A stretch of 8,742 bases of DNA from contig JAGDMB010000076.1 in assembly GCA_017860375.1 (NCBI GenBank), forward strand, positions 1-8,742, in the 5' to 3' direction. The stretch's first letter is position 1; every line of letters starts with the position of its first letter. The stretch is from Bacteroidota bacterium (GTDB lineage: Bacteria; Bacteroidota; Bacteroidia; Bacteroidales; UBA10428). The notes beneath the pieces are model-generated. The model searched no databases, was not told the DNA's origin, and saw nothing but the letters and a program-made list of their open reading frames with translations. Both the position numbers and the translations under genes were made by a program. Below are positions 1 to 6,995 of this stretch, in pieces.

Positions 1-844
1 TAATTCGTATCTCGATAAATTATCCGAGTTGACGGGAATTGAGATTGCCGGACTTTCGGATTTGCTGGATGCGCTGGAAAAACAACAGCGCCATTTCAGC
101 GAAAACGGCTGCCGGGTATCCGATCATGGAATCGAAAGGATGTATGGCGAAGACTTTACGGAATCCGAAGTGAAGGCTGTTTTTTATAAAATACGGAGGG
201 GTGGCCGGCCCGACAGGAATGAAGCTGAAAAACTCAAATCCGCCATGCTTCTTGAACTGGCCCAGATGGACCACAAAAACCAATGGGTTCAGCAATTTCA
301 TATCGGGGCCATACGGAATAACAATACCCGGCTGTTTGAACAGCTTGGACCCGATACAGGATTTGATTCCATCGGGGATTTCGAAATTGCCCTTTCCCTG
401 TCGCGCTTCCTCGATAAACTGGAACAGAAAGGAAAACTGACAAAAACGATCCTTTACAATCTGAATCCGAAAGATAACGAAGTGTTGGCTACCATGCTCG
501 GGAATTTCCAGGACGGGTCTGTGCCCGGAAAAATTCAGCTCGGATCGGGATGGTGGTTCCTTGACCAGAAAGACGGGATGGAACGACAGCTGACCGCTTT
601 GTCAACCCTTGGCCTGTTGAGCCGTTTTGTGGGTATGCTTACCGATTCGCGCAGTTTTCTAAGCTATCCGAGGCATGAATACTTTCGCCGCATATTGTGC
701 AATCTCTTCGGCCATGATGTGGAGAACGGTGAATTGCCTGCTGACCTTGACTGGATCGGGAAGATCATTAAGGATATCTGCTATTATAATGCGCGTGATT
801 ATTTCGGATTTGCATTGCCGGATCCGGAAGACCTCAAAAAATGA
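1..844 (+). CDS. uxaC: Uronate isomerase (glucuronate/galacturonate isomerase), 5'-truncated by the window edge
   Basis: UxaC converts D-glucuronate to fructuronate and D-galacturonate to tagaturonate in the cytoplasm, the first step of hexuronate catabolism. The reading frame is open to the left edge (first full codon at position 2), so about 280 residues remain of a family length near 470, and roughly 190 N-terminal residues, including the HxH metal motif of this amidohydrolase-superfamily enzyme, lie outside. Recognisable UxaC segments, numbered from the first codon seen, are GCRVSDHGIE (His42), QFHIGAIRNNNTRLFEQLGP with His100 (99-118), GSGWWFLDQKDGM (181-193) and LTDSRSFLSYPRHEYFRRIL (213-232). 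Asp215 of the last segment matches the conserved strand-8 aspartate of the superfamily. The TTG at 29 is an internal codon, not the start, because UxaC-like sequence continues upstream of it. The gene ends at TGA 842-844, facing the GH94-like gene. Its relation to the glucoside genes to the right is unclear. Identification is firm. Confidence 0.94.
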   Translation, partial: NSYLDKLSELTGIEIAGLSDLLDALEKQQRHFSENGCRVSDHGIERMYGEDFTESEVKAVFYKIRRGGRPDRNEAEKLKSAMLLELAQMDHKNQWVQQFHIGAIRNNNTRLFEQLGPDTGFDSIGDFEIALSLSRFLDKLEQKGKLTKTILYNLNPKDNEVLATMLGNFQDGSVPGKIQLGSGWWFLDQKDGMERQLTALSTLGLLSRFVGMLTDSRSFLSYPRHEYFRRILCNLFGHDVENGELPADLDWIGKIIKDICYYNARDYFGFALPDPEDLKK

Positions 845-941
845 TTTTTTATTGCCTCCTCATGCAATAGCAACGGTTTTCCCTGTTAACTTGATTCACC
901 GCGATTTGGAATCCGTGACGGACCCCTTAAACAAAGGAAGA
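845..941. other. Convergent intergenic spacer with a weak hairpin
   Basis: These 97 bp separate the 3' ends of uxaC and the GH94-like gene. A small inverted repeat TATTGC/GCAATA (850-855 and 864-869, 8-nt loop) lies just after the uxaC stop. It has a low-GC six-base stem and only a short interrupted T run (GGTTTT, 876-881) downstream on the plus strand. On the minus strand the hairpin is followed by A residues, not T. It is therefore at best a poor terminator for uxaC. No open frame of note starts here. Confidence 0.4.
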
Positions 942-3900
942 TCAGCGGTTAGTATTCCAGGTGTCCGAATCAAAATGAACCATAACCTTTGCAATCCTGC
1001 CATCACGGCTGAGAATGGAATGCGTATCCTCCCTGCTGATGGTATATCCCTCAATGGAAAGGATCCGGCCGTCTTTCATCTCAAGATCGATCCCTTTTTT
1101 CTGATCCAGCAGGTACACAAAGGGAACACGGCAGAATGTATAGGTCAGGTGAGGGAATGGGGTGTATTTCGGGAGATGAATAAACTCTGATTTTTCCAAA
1201 ACCTGAGGAAACACGGTGATCTGACCCTGTTCCACCGACAATCCAAGTTCAAAAAACCGGCTGATGATATCTTCTTTCACCTGCCCGGTCATTCCCGGTT
1301 GTTGCACTCCTGCCATGGACGGGGTATGGGAATAGGGTTCAAAAGGACATGCGCCATACTGGTCGGGAGACTTATGGGCTCCCATTCCCTTTTTCACATC
1401 CTTATAATGGCGGATAAGCTTCCCAAGCACTTCCGGTGAAGCCTCACCGGTTCTGGCAAGCATTATATTCTCACCAATCGCAACCAGCAATTTGGCTACC
1501 ATGTGCCAGTAAATGCTACCCAGTCCTTCGTATTTATAAAAAGTACCCGATCTGCCGGTAAAAGACTTATGATCGAATAATTTTTCAAACCCGCTGCATA
1601 CTGTTTTTATCTCTTCATCTGTAATGGAAAGGTCTGAACTTTTTTTCAGGTCAAGAAGAGCCTTCTTCAGATTTTCTGCATTACGGAAAGTGCCGTTATA
1701 ATGAAAGTTCCCTTTTTCATCCCTGGCTATGACGCTTGTATCCCCTGTCCGGATGAGCTCCGAAAGAAGGCGTGATTTTTTTACCTCCTCTGCGGGAATG
1801 TTGTTTTTTTCAATAAATCGGGGCAGCCTTTTGGCAGGATACAGCATATAACTTTCCTGATCGGGCCGGTATAATCCGCTTGCCCTCATGGCATCGAGGA
1901 TCTCGACGGCATCCCCTGAAGAAAGCCTGCCTGAGCTTAATACCGCTACCTGACCTTCAAGCATTTCAACCAGGTAACCAATTGAAATCGAATCGGGTTT
2001 AAGGGTGACCAGGTTATAGGCATTGTACATTTTGTCCTTTCGCTTATTGACCCTGATGCTCTGATCGATATAACGCAGCACAAGGGTAAAAAACTCCATC
2101 AGATCGCCTTTGTGTATTCCGGCCCTTTCACCCGAGAAGCCTTTGTATACCTGGTCCCTGTATAGATTGCCCGCTTTGCCCAGCTGATCGGTAAGCTTTT
2201 TGCGGCTTTCATCTGTAAAGCCTGCGGTGAGGGATTCCGAATGCCCGACGAATGCTTCGTGAATACGGTTAAGAAATCCGGCCATTTCTGCAGACAGTTC
2301 GTAGACCTCGAGGTCGGAAGAAGAAAACAGCCGGTTGAGGAAATCCACAAAACGGCGCATATAATAAAGGGTCACCATGGAGACTCCGTATCCCACAAGT
2401 GCATTATTGGCATCGTTCCATTCGGGCCGCAGCGTATTCATCCATATCCCGGCCTCGGGAATGAAATTGCTCAGTTTGGAAAGGAGAGGGGACAGCAGTT
2501 TTTCGGTGAAGTTCACTTTTAAAACTCCGCCCGACCTGTCGGGGATTAATTTTGCGTCCGCACCAATGTCCGGAACACGTTTCAGGATCTCTTCATGGAG
2601 TTCACGGTCAAACATCACCGAATCGTGAGGATTATGATAAATTTCTTCATACGATTTAAACCGGTAAGGAATCCTGGAATATACAAACATATTGCGGCCG
2701 AGCCAGGACGCAAGACGGCCCGGTAAAAAATGCTGCGATACCTCCATGAGCCGCAGGAGGTAAATGATCTGGTGGTCACCCCAGTAACCGATGTTTGACC
2801 AGGGATTGTCGGGTTCCGGAACTTCCCAGTCAATGCCGTTACTGGTAATCCGGTATGGATTGTAGCCGTCTGCCGTGGAGGCATTGACAAATTTGGCGAT
2901 CATGGCACTTACGTATAACGGAAAGGACAACGATAACGCTTCCCAGTTCTGGAATATATCTCTCCAGTTCCCCTGGTAATTCAGAATTTTATTTCCGGCG
3001 GCATCTTTCACCCCGATGCTGAACTGGTTCCATGGCCGGCTGGGATCTCCATGCCTGCGGCTGAACGTAAGGGGCAGGAATTCATAGTACAACCGGTACA
3101 GGTCTTCATCCCCCGGTGCCGCCAACCATTCTTCCAGTTTCTCGTAGTGGATGAGATCAGGCAGACTTTCGAGATATTGGCTGTGCGTATCCCATACCTT
3201 CCGGTTAAAATGCCGGATATGCTTTATAAGATCGGCTTTGCGGATGGAATAACCCTCGCTGAAAATTCCGCCCCGCATGACATTGAACAGCACATTGGAG
3301 AAATGACGTGCCGTGATCAACCGGTCAGCCGTATACTGGATGCCGTCGGCATCTTCCACGATAGACCGCAGCTGTTTTGTTCCTTCTGCAATGTTCTCTT
3401 CCAGCCGGTCCGCTTTGTTTTTGCTGCTTTCAAGAAAATGGATGAGATTATTCACCTTTACCGAATCCTGGCTGACTTCTGCCACGAAATACCACTCTCT
3501 TTTTTCTCCTTTGTCCAGCGATAGGGTGGTGTTTACAAAGAAAGATCCTTTTATTCCCCTGGCTTCCGTTTCTTCATGAACGGCCCTGCCTTTTCTGAAA
3601 TCATCCAGCTGCTTCGAGCTTAACAGGTGGACCGGCTCTTCAAGACCGCAGCTCCATACGGTGGTAACCTGCAAGGCTTCACTAGGCTCTGCCTTATCAA
3701 CTGGAATGGACTCCAGCCGGAAAAGCCCGAGGTTCACTTCCTTTATCAATTCGCACTTTTTGTAGCCGTCCAGCAGGGTAGAGAACTGATTTTGCATAAA
3801 CAGGGTGATGCCATACGGCATAATGTTCTGCAGTCCGTCAAGCAGTGTGACCTCTGTTGCTTTCTGGGACTCATTGATGACGGTGCTTTTCCGGATCCAG

Positions 3901-4382
3901 CCAAACCGGTCCGCGTTCATCCAGCCGTACCGGAACGATAATCCGAGATCGAGGTTCCTTTCTTCGAAAACGATCTTATTCCCGGTGGTGCTTTTATACA
4001 AATTCCGTTCGATGGTGTAGATGCCGCTGTACCGGTCTGAAAAGGGCTCCCATAGATAGGTTTTACCGTTTGAACGGATGCGAAACAGGGTTTTGCTCCC
4101 TGTTATGTCAGCGGTTTCCTGAAGTTTGTCATCGGTATAATAGGGGAACAGCGCGTTTTCCGGATTTATCCTTCCGGCCGAAAGGCCTCCGGTGCTGGAT
4201 AGAAACATCCAGTGATTGGAATCGCTTACCAGGCTCATAAAAAAAGGTGCCATGGCGTCGTAATTCCGGATCAGGTAAAATTCTTCCCCGTTGATATTCA
4301 GCAATTGTCCGCTGACTTCTTTTTCCTCGTTACGAAACGGGCTCTGCCCCAGAAGCAAATCGTTTTTTGTCATATCGATCAT
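942..4382 (-). CDS. Large GH94-like carbohydrate-active enzyme, candidate glycoside phosphorylase (uncharacterised family)
   Basis: The 1146-residue protein has no signal peptide or membrane segment, so it is probably cytosolic. The order of parts resembles GH94 phosphorylases: an N-terminal beta-rich region (about 1-310), a helical linker, an (alpha/alpha)6-type catalytic region (about 440-1040) and a C-terminal beta cap. Visible motifs are PWSNIGYWGDHQIIYLLRL (527-545), matching the DDxLWL stretch of GH94, and PEWNDANNALVG (653-664). In the latter Asp657 fits the second Asp of the GH94 WND motif, the general acid in characterised members. QQPGMTGQV (1027-1035) has Thr1032-Gly1033 where GH94 enzymes have their phosphate-binding Thr-Gly. 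GH94 enzymes are often about 800 residues; only the 1,2-beta-oligoglucan phosphorylases (about 1100) approach this length. The chosen start at 4382 makes an ATGA overlap with the GH3 stop; ATG at 4373 is the alternative and the in-frame ATG at 4403 is less likely. Frame and extent are firm. Fold is probable, reaction and substrate are inferred. Confidence 0.72.
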   Translation of the reverse strand: MIDMTKNDLLLGQSPFRNEEKEVSGQLLNINGEEFYLIRNYDAMAPFFMSLVSDSNHWMFLSSTGGLSAGRINPENALFPYYTDDKLQETADITGSKTLFRIRSNGKTYLWEPFSDRYSGIYTIERNLYKSTTGNKIVFEERNLDLGLSFRYGWMNADRFGWIRKSTVINESQKATEVTLLDGLQNIMPYGITLFMQNQFSTLLDGYKKCELIKEVNLGLFRLESIPVDKAEPSEALQVTTVWSCGLEEPVHLLSSKQLDDFRKGRAVHEETEARGIKGSFFVNTTLSLDKGEKREWYFVAEVSQDSVKVNNLIHFLESSKNKADRLEENIAEGTKQLRSIVEDADGIQYTADRLITARHFSNVLFNVMRGGIFSEGYSIRKADLIKHIRHFNRKVWDTHSQYLESLPDLIHYEKLEEWLAAPGDEDLYRLYYEFLPLTFSRRHGDPSRPWNQFSIGVKDAAGNKILNYQGNWRDIFQNWEALSLSFPLYVSAMIAKFVNASTADGYNPYRITSNGIDWEVPEPDNPWSNIGYWGDHQIIYLLRLMEVSQHFLPGRLASWLGRNMFVYSRIPYRFKSYEEIYHNPHDSVMFDRELHEEILKRVPDIGADAKLIPDRSGGVLKVNFTEKLLSPLLSKLSNFIPEAGIWMNTLRPEWNDANNALVGYGVSMVTLYYMRRFVDFLNRLFSSSDLEVYELSAEMAGFLNRIHEAFVGHSESLTAGFTDESRKKLTDQLGKAGNLYRDQVYKGFSGERAGIHKGDLMEFFTLVLRYIDQSIRVNKRKDKMYNAYNLVTLKPDSISIGYLVEMLEGQVAVLSSGRLSSGDAVEILDAMRASGLYRPDQESYMLYPAKRLPRFIEKNNIPAEEVKKSRLLSELIRTGDTSVIARDEKGNFHYNGTFRNAENLKKALLDLKKSSDLSITDEEIKTVCSGFEKLFDHKSFTGRSGTFYKYEGLGSIYWHMVAKLLVAIGENIMLARTGEASPEVLGKLIRHYKDVKKGMGAHKSPDQYGACPFEPYSHTPSMAGVQQPGMTGQVKEDIISRFFELGLSVEQGQITVFPQVLEKSEFIHLPKYTPFPHLTYTFCRVPFVYLLDQKKGIDLEMKDGRILSIEGYTISREDTHSILSRDGRIAKVMVHFDSDTWNTNR

Positions 4383-6664
4383 GATTTGTTCAACGTATAG
4401 CAAAATGTCTTGATTAAAAGTTTTCCGGGATCACCTCCAACCTGCAACTCGAAATCACCCTCTTCGAGGACAGGCTTGTTATCGAATCCGATGTAGGATA
4501 AATCATCTTTTGAGAGAGTGAAGGAAACGGTTTTTGTTTCCCCCGGCTTCAGTTCTGTTTTGGTAAAGCGTATCAGTTTTTTCACGTCAGGAGAAAGGGT
4601 AGCCACCTTATCTTTCAAATACACTTCCACGACCTCTTTACCGCTTTGCCTGCCTGTGTTGGTAACATCAACGGAAAACGTCAGCAACTGGTCACCGGTA
4701 AGGGTATCGGCCGTAAGCGTCAGATTGTCAAATTTAAAATCGGTATAGCTTAAACCGTACCCGAATTCAAACTGCGGATTGAAGCCGTTAAACTCCCAGT
4801 GCACATCGCGGATGTCTGTTTTCTTATGCCAGTAGGTAAGGATGTTGCCTGTATTTCTGGGGTAGGTATACGGTAGTTTTCCGCTGGGATTCACGTCGCC
4901 GTATAGAATATCGGCCACCGCCCTTCCTCCTTCGTCGCCCGGAAGATAGGCCATGACAATGCCCCGGGCAAGGGATTCAATTTCCCTGATAATCCGCGGC
5001 CGTCCTTCAACAAGTACCAGGATAACCGGTTTTCCCGCTTTGGCCACTTTTTTAACCAGCTCCTGCTGGGCAGAGGGCATGTCTAATTCATAAATATCCG
5101 AAGGCTTTTCGGTGGCCGGAATTTCCCCCAGGCAAACAATGATATAATCCGCTTCTTTTGCTTTTTCTTCTGCTTCATTCGAATTGATGTCCTTAAGGTA
5201 ATCGGTCCCCTGCACATACACCACATTCTCCTCGCCTGCATTCTTCCGGATCGCATCAAGAATGGTCAGTTTGGAGGGATCATTGAATTTTGTTTCCTGT
5301 CCCAGAAAGGTTCGCGACCAGGCACCGTTCAGGCAGTTCTGTGAATGCGCCGTGTAGCCGGTTACAAGAACTTTACTATTCTTTGGCAGGGGCAGCACGG
5401 CATCGTTCTTAAGCAGGGTAATGGCTTCACAAGCTGCACTGTAATTTTCCCTGCTAAATTCTTCGGATCCCAGCAGGGGATATCCCGAGGGATCATTGTA
5501 GGGATTGCCAAACAGGTTCAGGGCAAATTTTAGCCGCAAAATCCGTGTGACCGCATCGTCAATACGGGCTGTTTCAATCTCTCCGTTCTTTACCAGGTCA
5601 AGGATAATGTCCACAATTTTCGCATCGAATGGATGCATGATCATGTCAAGCCCTGCATTTATTGCCAATCGGGTGGCTTCACGCATGTCCGCAGCCGACT
5701 GGTGTGCCCCCACCAGAAATTCAACATCGCTGAAGTCGGAAACCACAACGCCTTTGAATCCGAGTTCACCTTTCAGAATACCGGTAATGAAATATTTGTT
5801 GATATGGCATGGCAGTCCGTTTACTGCATTGGAACTGATCATAACCGATAATGCCCCCGCATCAATCGCTTTTTTAAAGGGAGGAATATAATACTGACGC
5901 AGGTAATTTTCGGGAATCAGTGCGTTGGCCCTGTCCTTGCCGTTGATACCCGCCCCATAGCCCAAAAAATGCTTAACGCAGACAGCCGTGCAGGTGGTAT
6001 CTTCAAGGCTGTTTCTTTGCGAACCTTTCATATAGGCAAGAACCATTTCAGAGATAAGGTGGGAATCTTCCCCAAAGCTTTCTCCTATTCTTCCCCAGAG
6101 AGGACTGTAGGCAATGTCGGCATTGGGATTGTAATTCCAGGGAAGGGATGCGGCCCTCGATTCATAGGAAGTTATATAGCCCGACCGGTAAGCCATATCG
6201 GTATTCCAGGTGGCGGCAATGGCAATTTGCTGGGGCAGCAGGGTGGATCCCTTAACGTAGTTGGCTCCGTGAATGTCATCAATGCCGTATACCACAGGGA
6301 TGCCGAGCCTGGTGTGTTGCATGGCATAATCCTGGATGTATTTTACCATTTTAAACCAGAACGCTGCACTCGGGAGTACATTGGAAGAAGGCATGTTATG
6401 GATCGATCCCGCCCCGTATTTACCAAGGTAATATGCCACCCTGGCGGTATCAAAGACGGCCGTATCGCGCGGATCCCAGTAACCGCCCGTAAGAATGGTC
6501 GGCAAACCCAGGTTCAGCATCTGACCGACCTTTTCTTCAAGGGTCATCCGCGATAAAAGTTGTCCGGCTTTCCGGTCAAGGCTGTCGGGAGAAACATCCC
6601 CGGCACCAAACAAAGGAAAGACCGACAGAATCAACAGAAGCATTCCGATGATGACCTGCTTCAT
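4379..6664 (-). CDS. Secreted glycoside hydrolase family 3 beta-glucosidase
   Basis: This 761-residue enzyme should remove terminal beta-D-glucosyl units from oligosaccharides with retention of configuration. An N-terminal signal peptide (Lys2, hydrophobic core 4-19, likely cleavage after Ala21, no lipobox Cys) sends it to the periplasm as a soluble protein. Domain 1 is a TIM barrel (about 30-385) with GIDDIHGANY (127-136), GRIGESFGED (191-200), KHFLGYG (231-237) and the nucleophile motif VVVSD, Asp310. Domain 2, an alpha/beta sandwich (about 405-610), carries GEIPATE (513-519), in which Glu519 aligns with the acid/base of barley ExoI-type enzymes. FGYGLSYTDF (634-643) leads into a fibronectin-III-like domain (about 660-745). 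Length and order match BglX/ExoI-like GH3 enzymes. An in-frame ATG at 6745 would add 27 residues ahead of the signal peptide and is rejected. It is the first gene of an operon with the GH94-like enzyme. Linkage specificity cannot be read from sequence. Confidence 0.95.
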   Translation of the reverse strand: MKQVIIGMLLLILSVFPLFGAGDVSPDSLDRKAGQLLSRMTLEEKVGQMLNLGLPTILTGGYWDPRDTAVFDTARVAYYLGKYGAGSIHNMPSSNVLPSAAFWFKMVKYIQDYAMQHTRLGIPVVYGIDDIHGANYVKGSTLLPQQIAIAATWNTDMAYRSGYITSYESRAASLPWNYNPNADIAYSPLWGRIGESFGEDSHLISEMVLAYMKGSQRNSLEDTTCTAVCVKHFLGYGAGINGKDRANALIPENYLRQYYIPPFKKAIDAGALSVMISSNAVNGLPCHINKYFITGILKGELGFKGVVVSDFSDVEFLVGAHQSAADMREATRLAINAGLDMIMHPFDAKIVDIILDLVKNGEIETARIDDAVTRILRLKFALNLFGNPYNDPSGYPLLGSEEFSRENYSAACEAITLLKNDAVLPLPKNSKVLVTGYTAHSQNCLNGAWSRTFLGQETKFNDPSKLTILDAIRKNAGEENVVYVQGTDYLKDINSNEAEEKAKEADYIIVCLGEIPATEKPSDIYELDMPSAQQELVKKVAKAGKPVILVLVEGRPRIIREIESLARGIVMAYLPGDEGGRAVADILYGDVNPSGKLPYTYPRNTGNILTYWHKKTDIRDVHWEFNGFNPQFEFGYGLSYTDFKFDNLTLTADTLTGDQLLTFSVDVTNTGRQSGKEVVEVYLKDKVATLSPDVKKLIRFTKTELKPGETKTVSFTLSKDDLSYIGFDNKPVLEEGDFELQVGGDPGKLLIKTFCYTLNKS

Positions 6665-6726
6665 GAAATGAAATGGAATGGTTCGGTACGATATGATGCA
6701 CCGATTTCTCAGGGCAGGGTAGTTTA

Positions 6727-6762
6727 TTTTGTGACAAAGGTTCATATCCTTTTTTGTGACAA
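6727..6762. repeat. Two TTTTGTGACAA direct repeats, candidate operator half of the divergent region
   Basis: An identical 11-base element occurs at 6727-6737 and 6752-6762, 25 bp start to start. Each contains TTGTGACAA, which is palindromic apart from its central base, as expected for a dimeric regulator site. Between them lie inverted arms AAAGG (6736-6740) and CCTTT (6748-6752). The copies overlap the proposed -7 and -33 boxes of the GH3 promoter, so repressor binding would block it. Alternatively the repetition partly reflects promoter elements themselves. No regulator gene is in the window. Confidence 0.4.
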
Positions 6763-6763
6763 G
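6735..6763 (-). promoter_or_regulatory. Possible promoter of the GH3/GH94-like operon
   Basis: On the minus strand AACCTTTG (6735-6742) matches the Bacteroidota -7 consensus TAnnTTTG except at its first base. CTTG (6760-6763) lies 17 nt upstream in the place of the -33 TTTG element. Transcription would begin near 6728-6730, leaving a leader of about 65 nt before the ATG at 6664, and downstream of the rejected ATG at 6745. Both boxes are imperfect, so this is tentative. Confidence 0.35.
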
Positions 6764-6839
6764 TATAAATAATAAAAGTCAGATTCCGGATACCTTCCCG
6801 CTGTCTCAACCGGAATGAGAAAGTATTGATGTATTATTT

Positions 6840-6851
6840 CCGGGCGCCCGG
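6840..6851. promoter_or_regulatory. 12-bp perfect palindrome CCGGGCGCCCGG in the divergent region
   Basis: CCGGGCGCCCGG is self-complementary over all 12 bases and stands out as a GC-only block between A/T-rich flanks. It has no loop, so it is more suited to binding a protein dimer than to an RNA hairpin. It lies about 30 bp upstream of the TATTTTTG box for the symporter gene. A separate 7-bp inverted repeat, ATTCCGG (6783-6789) and CCGGAAT (6810-6816), lies further left. Function is inferred only. Confidence 0.35.
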
Positions 6852-6855
6852 CATA

Positions 6856-6888
6856 TTTCCCTTCTCAACGTTATCGCAGATATTTTTG
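6856..6888 (+). promoter_or_regulatory. Probable promoter of the symporter gene
   Basis: TATTTTTG at 6881-6888 is a perfect match to the Bacteroidota -7 consensus TAnnTTTG. A weak -33-like TTTC sits at 6856-6859, 21 nt upstream. Transcription would start near 6894 and give a leader of about 100 nt before the ATG at 6996. That leader contains a short possible stem, TCTCC (6926-6930) with GGAGA (6942-6946), too small to call a riboswitch. Confidence 0.45.
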
Positions 6889-6995
6889 TATATTGCCGCG
6901 GGTTAAAAAGGATTGCACTACCTGGTCTCCGGTTTATGACGGGAGAAATCAAAGGTATCATCCCAAACAGAAAACAACATTAATACCGGAATAAA

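Larger units (their letters stand above)
6665..6995. other. 331-bp divergent intergenic control region
   Basis: This spacer separates the divergent GH3 and symporter start codons and holds no convincing small gene. From left to right it contains the GH3 leader without a Shine-Dalgarno sequence, the paired TTTTGTGACAA elements, the ATTCCGG/CCGGAAT inverted repeat, the 12-bp GC palindrome, the TATTTTTG box and the symporter leader. The layout suggests that both transcription units could share control, but the binding protein is unknown. Confidence 0.6.

Noticed and set aside
29..31. TTG at 29 as the start of uxaC
   Set aside because: The frame stays open to the window edge with UxaC-like sequence upstream, and starting here would remove essential N-terminal metal ligands.
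850..869. TATTGC/GCAATA hairpin as a rho-independent terminator
   Set aside because: The stem is short and A/T-rich and is not followed by a proper T run on either strand.
675..1190. A 171-residue plus-strand frame crossing the uxaC end and the intergenic gap
   Set aside because: It overlaps uxaC in another frame and runs antisense to the GH94-like 3' end, and its translation resembles no family I recognise.
5969..6556. A 195-residue plus-strand frame antisense to GH3
   Set aside because: It mirrors the most conserved part of the GH3 barrel; a long open antisense frame is a common by-product of codon bias.
6665..6745. Upstream in-frame ATG at 6745 extending the GH3 protein by 27 residues
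   Set aside because: It would place a polar stretch with Arg and Cys residues before a classic signal peptide that starts at 6664, and it lies upstream of the likely transcription start.
6926..6946. TCTCC/GGAGA stem in the symporter leader as a riboswitch
   Set aside because: A five-base stem with an 11-nt loop matches no known riboswitch and could arise by chance.
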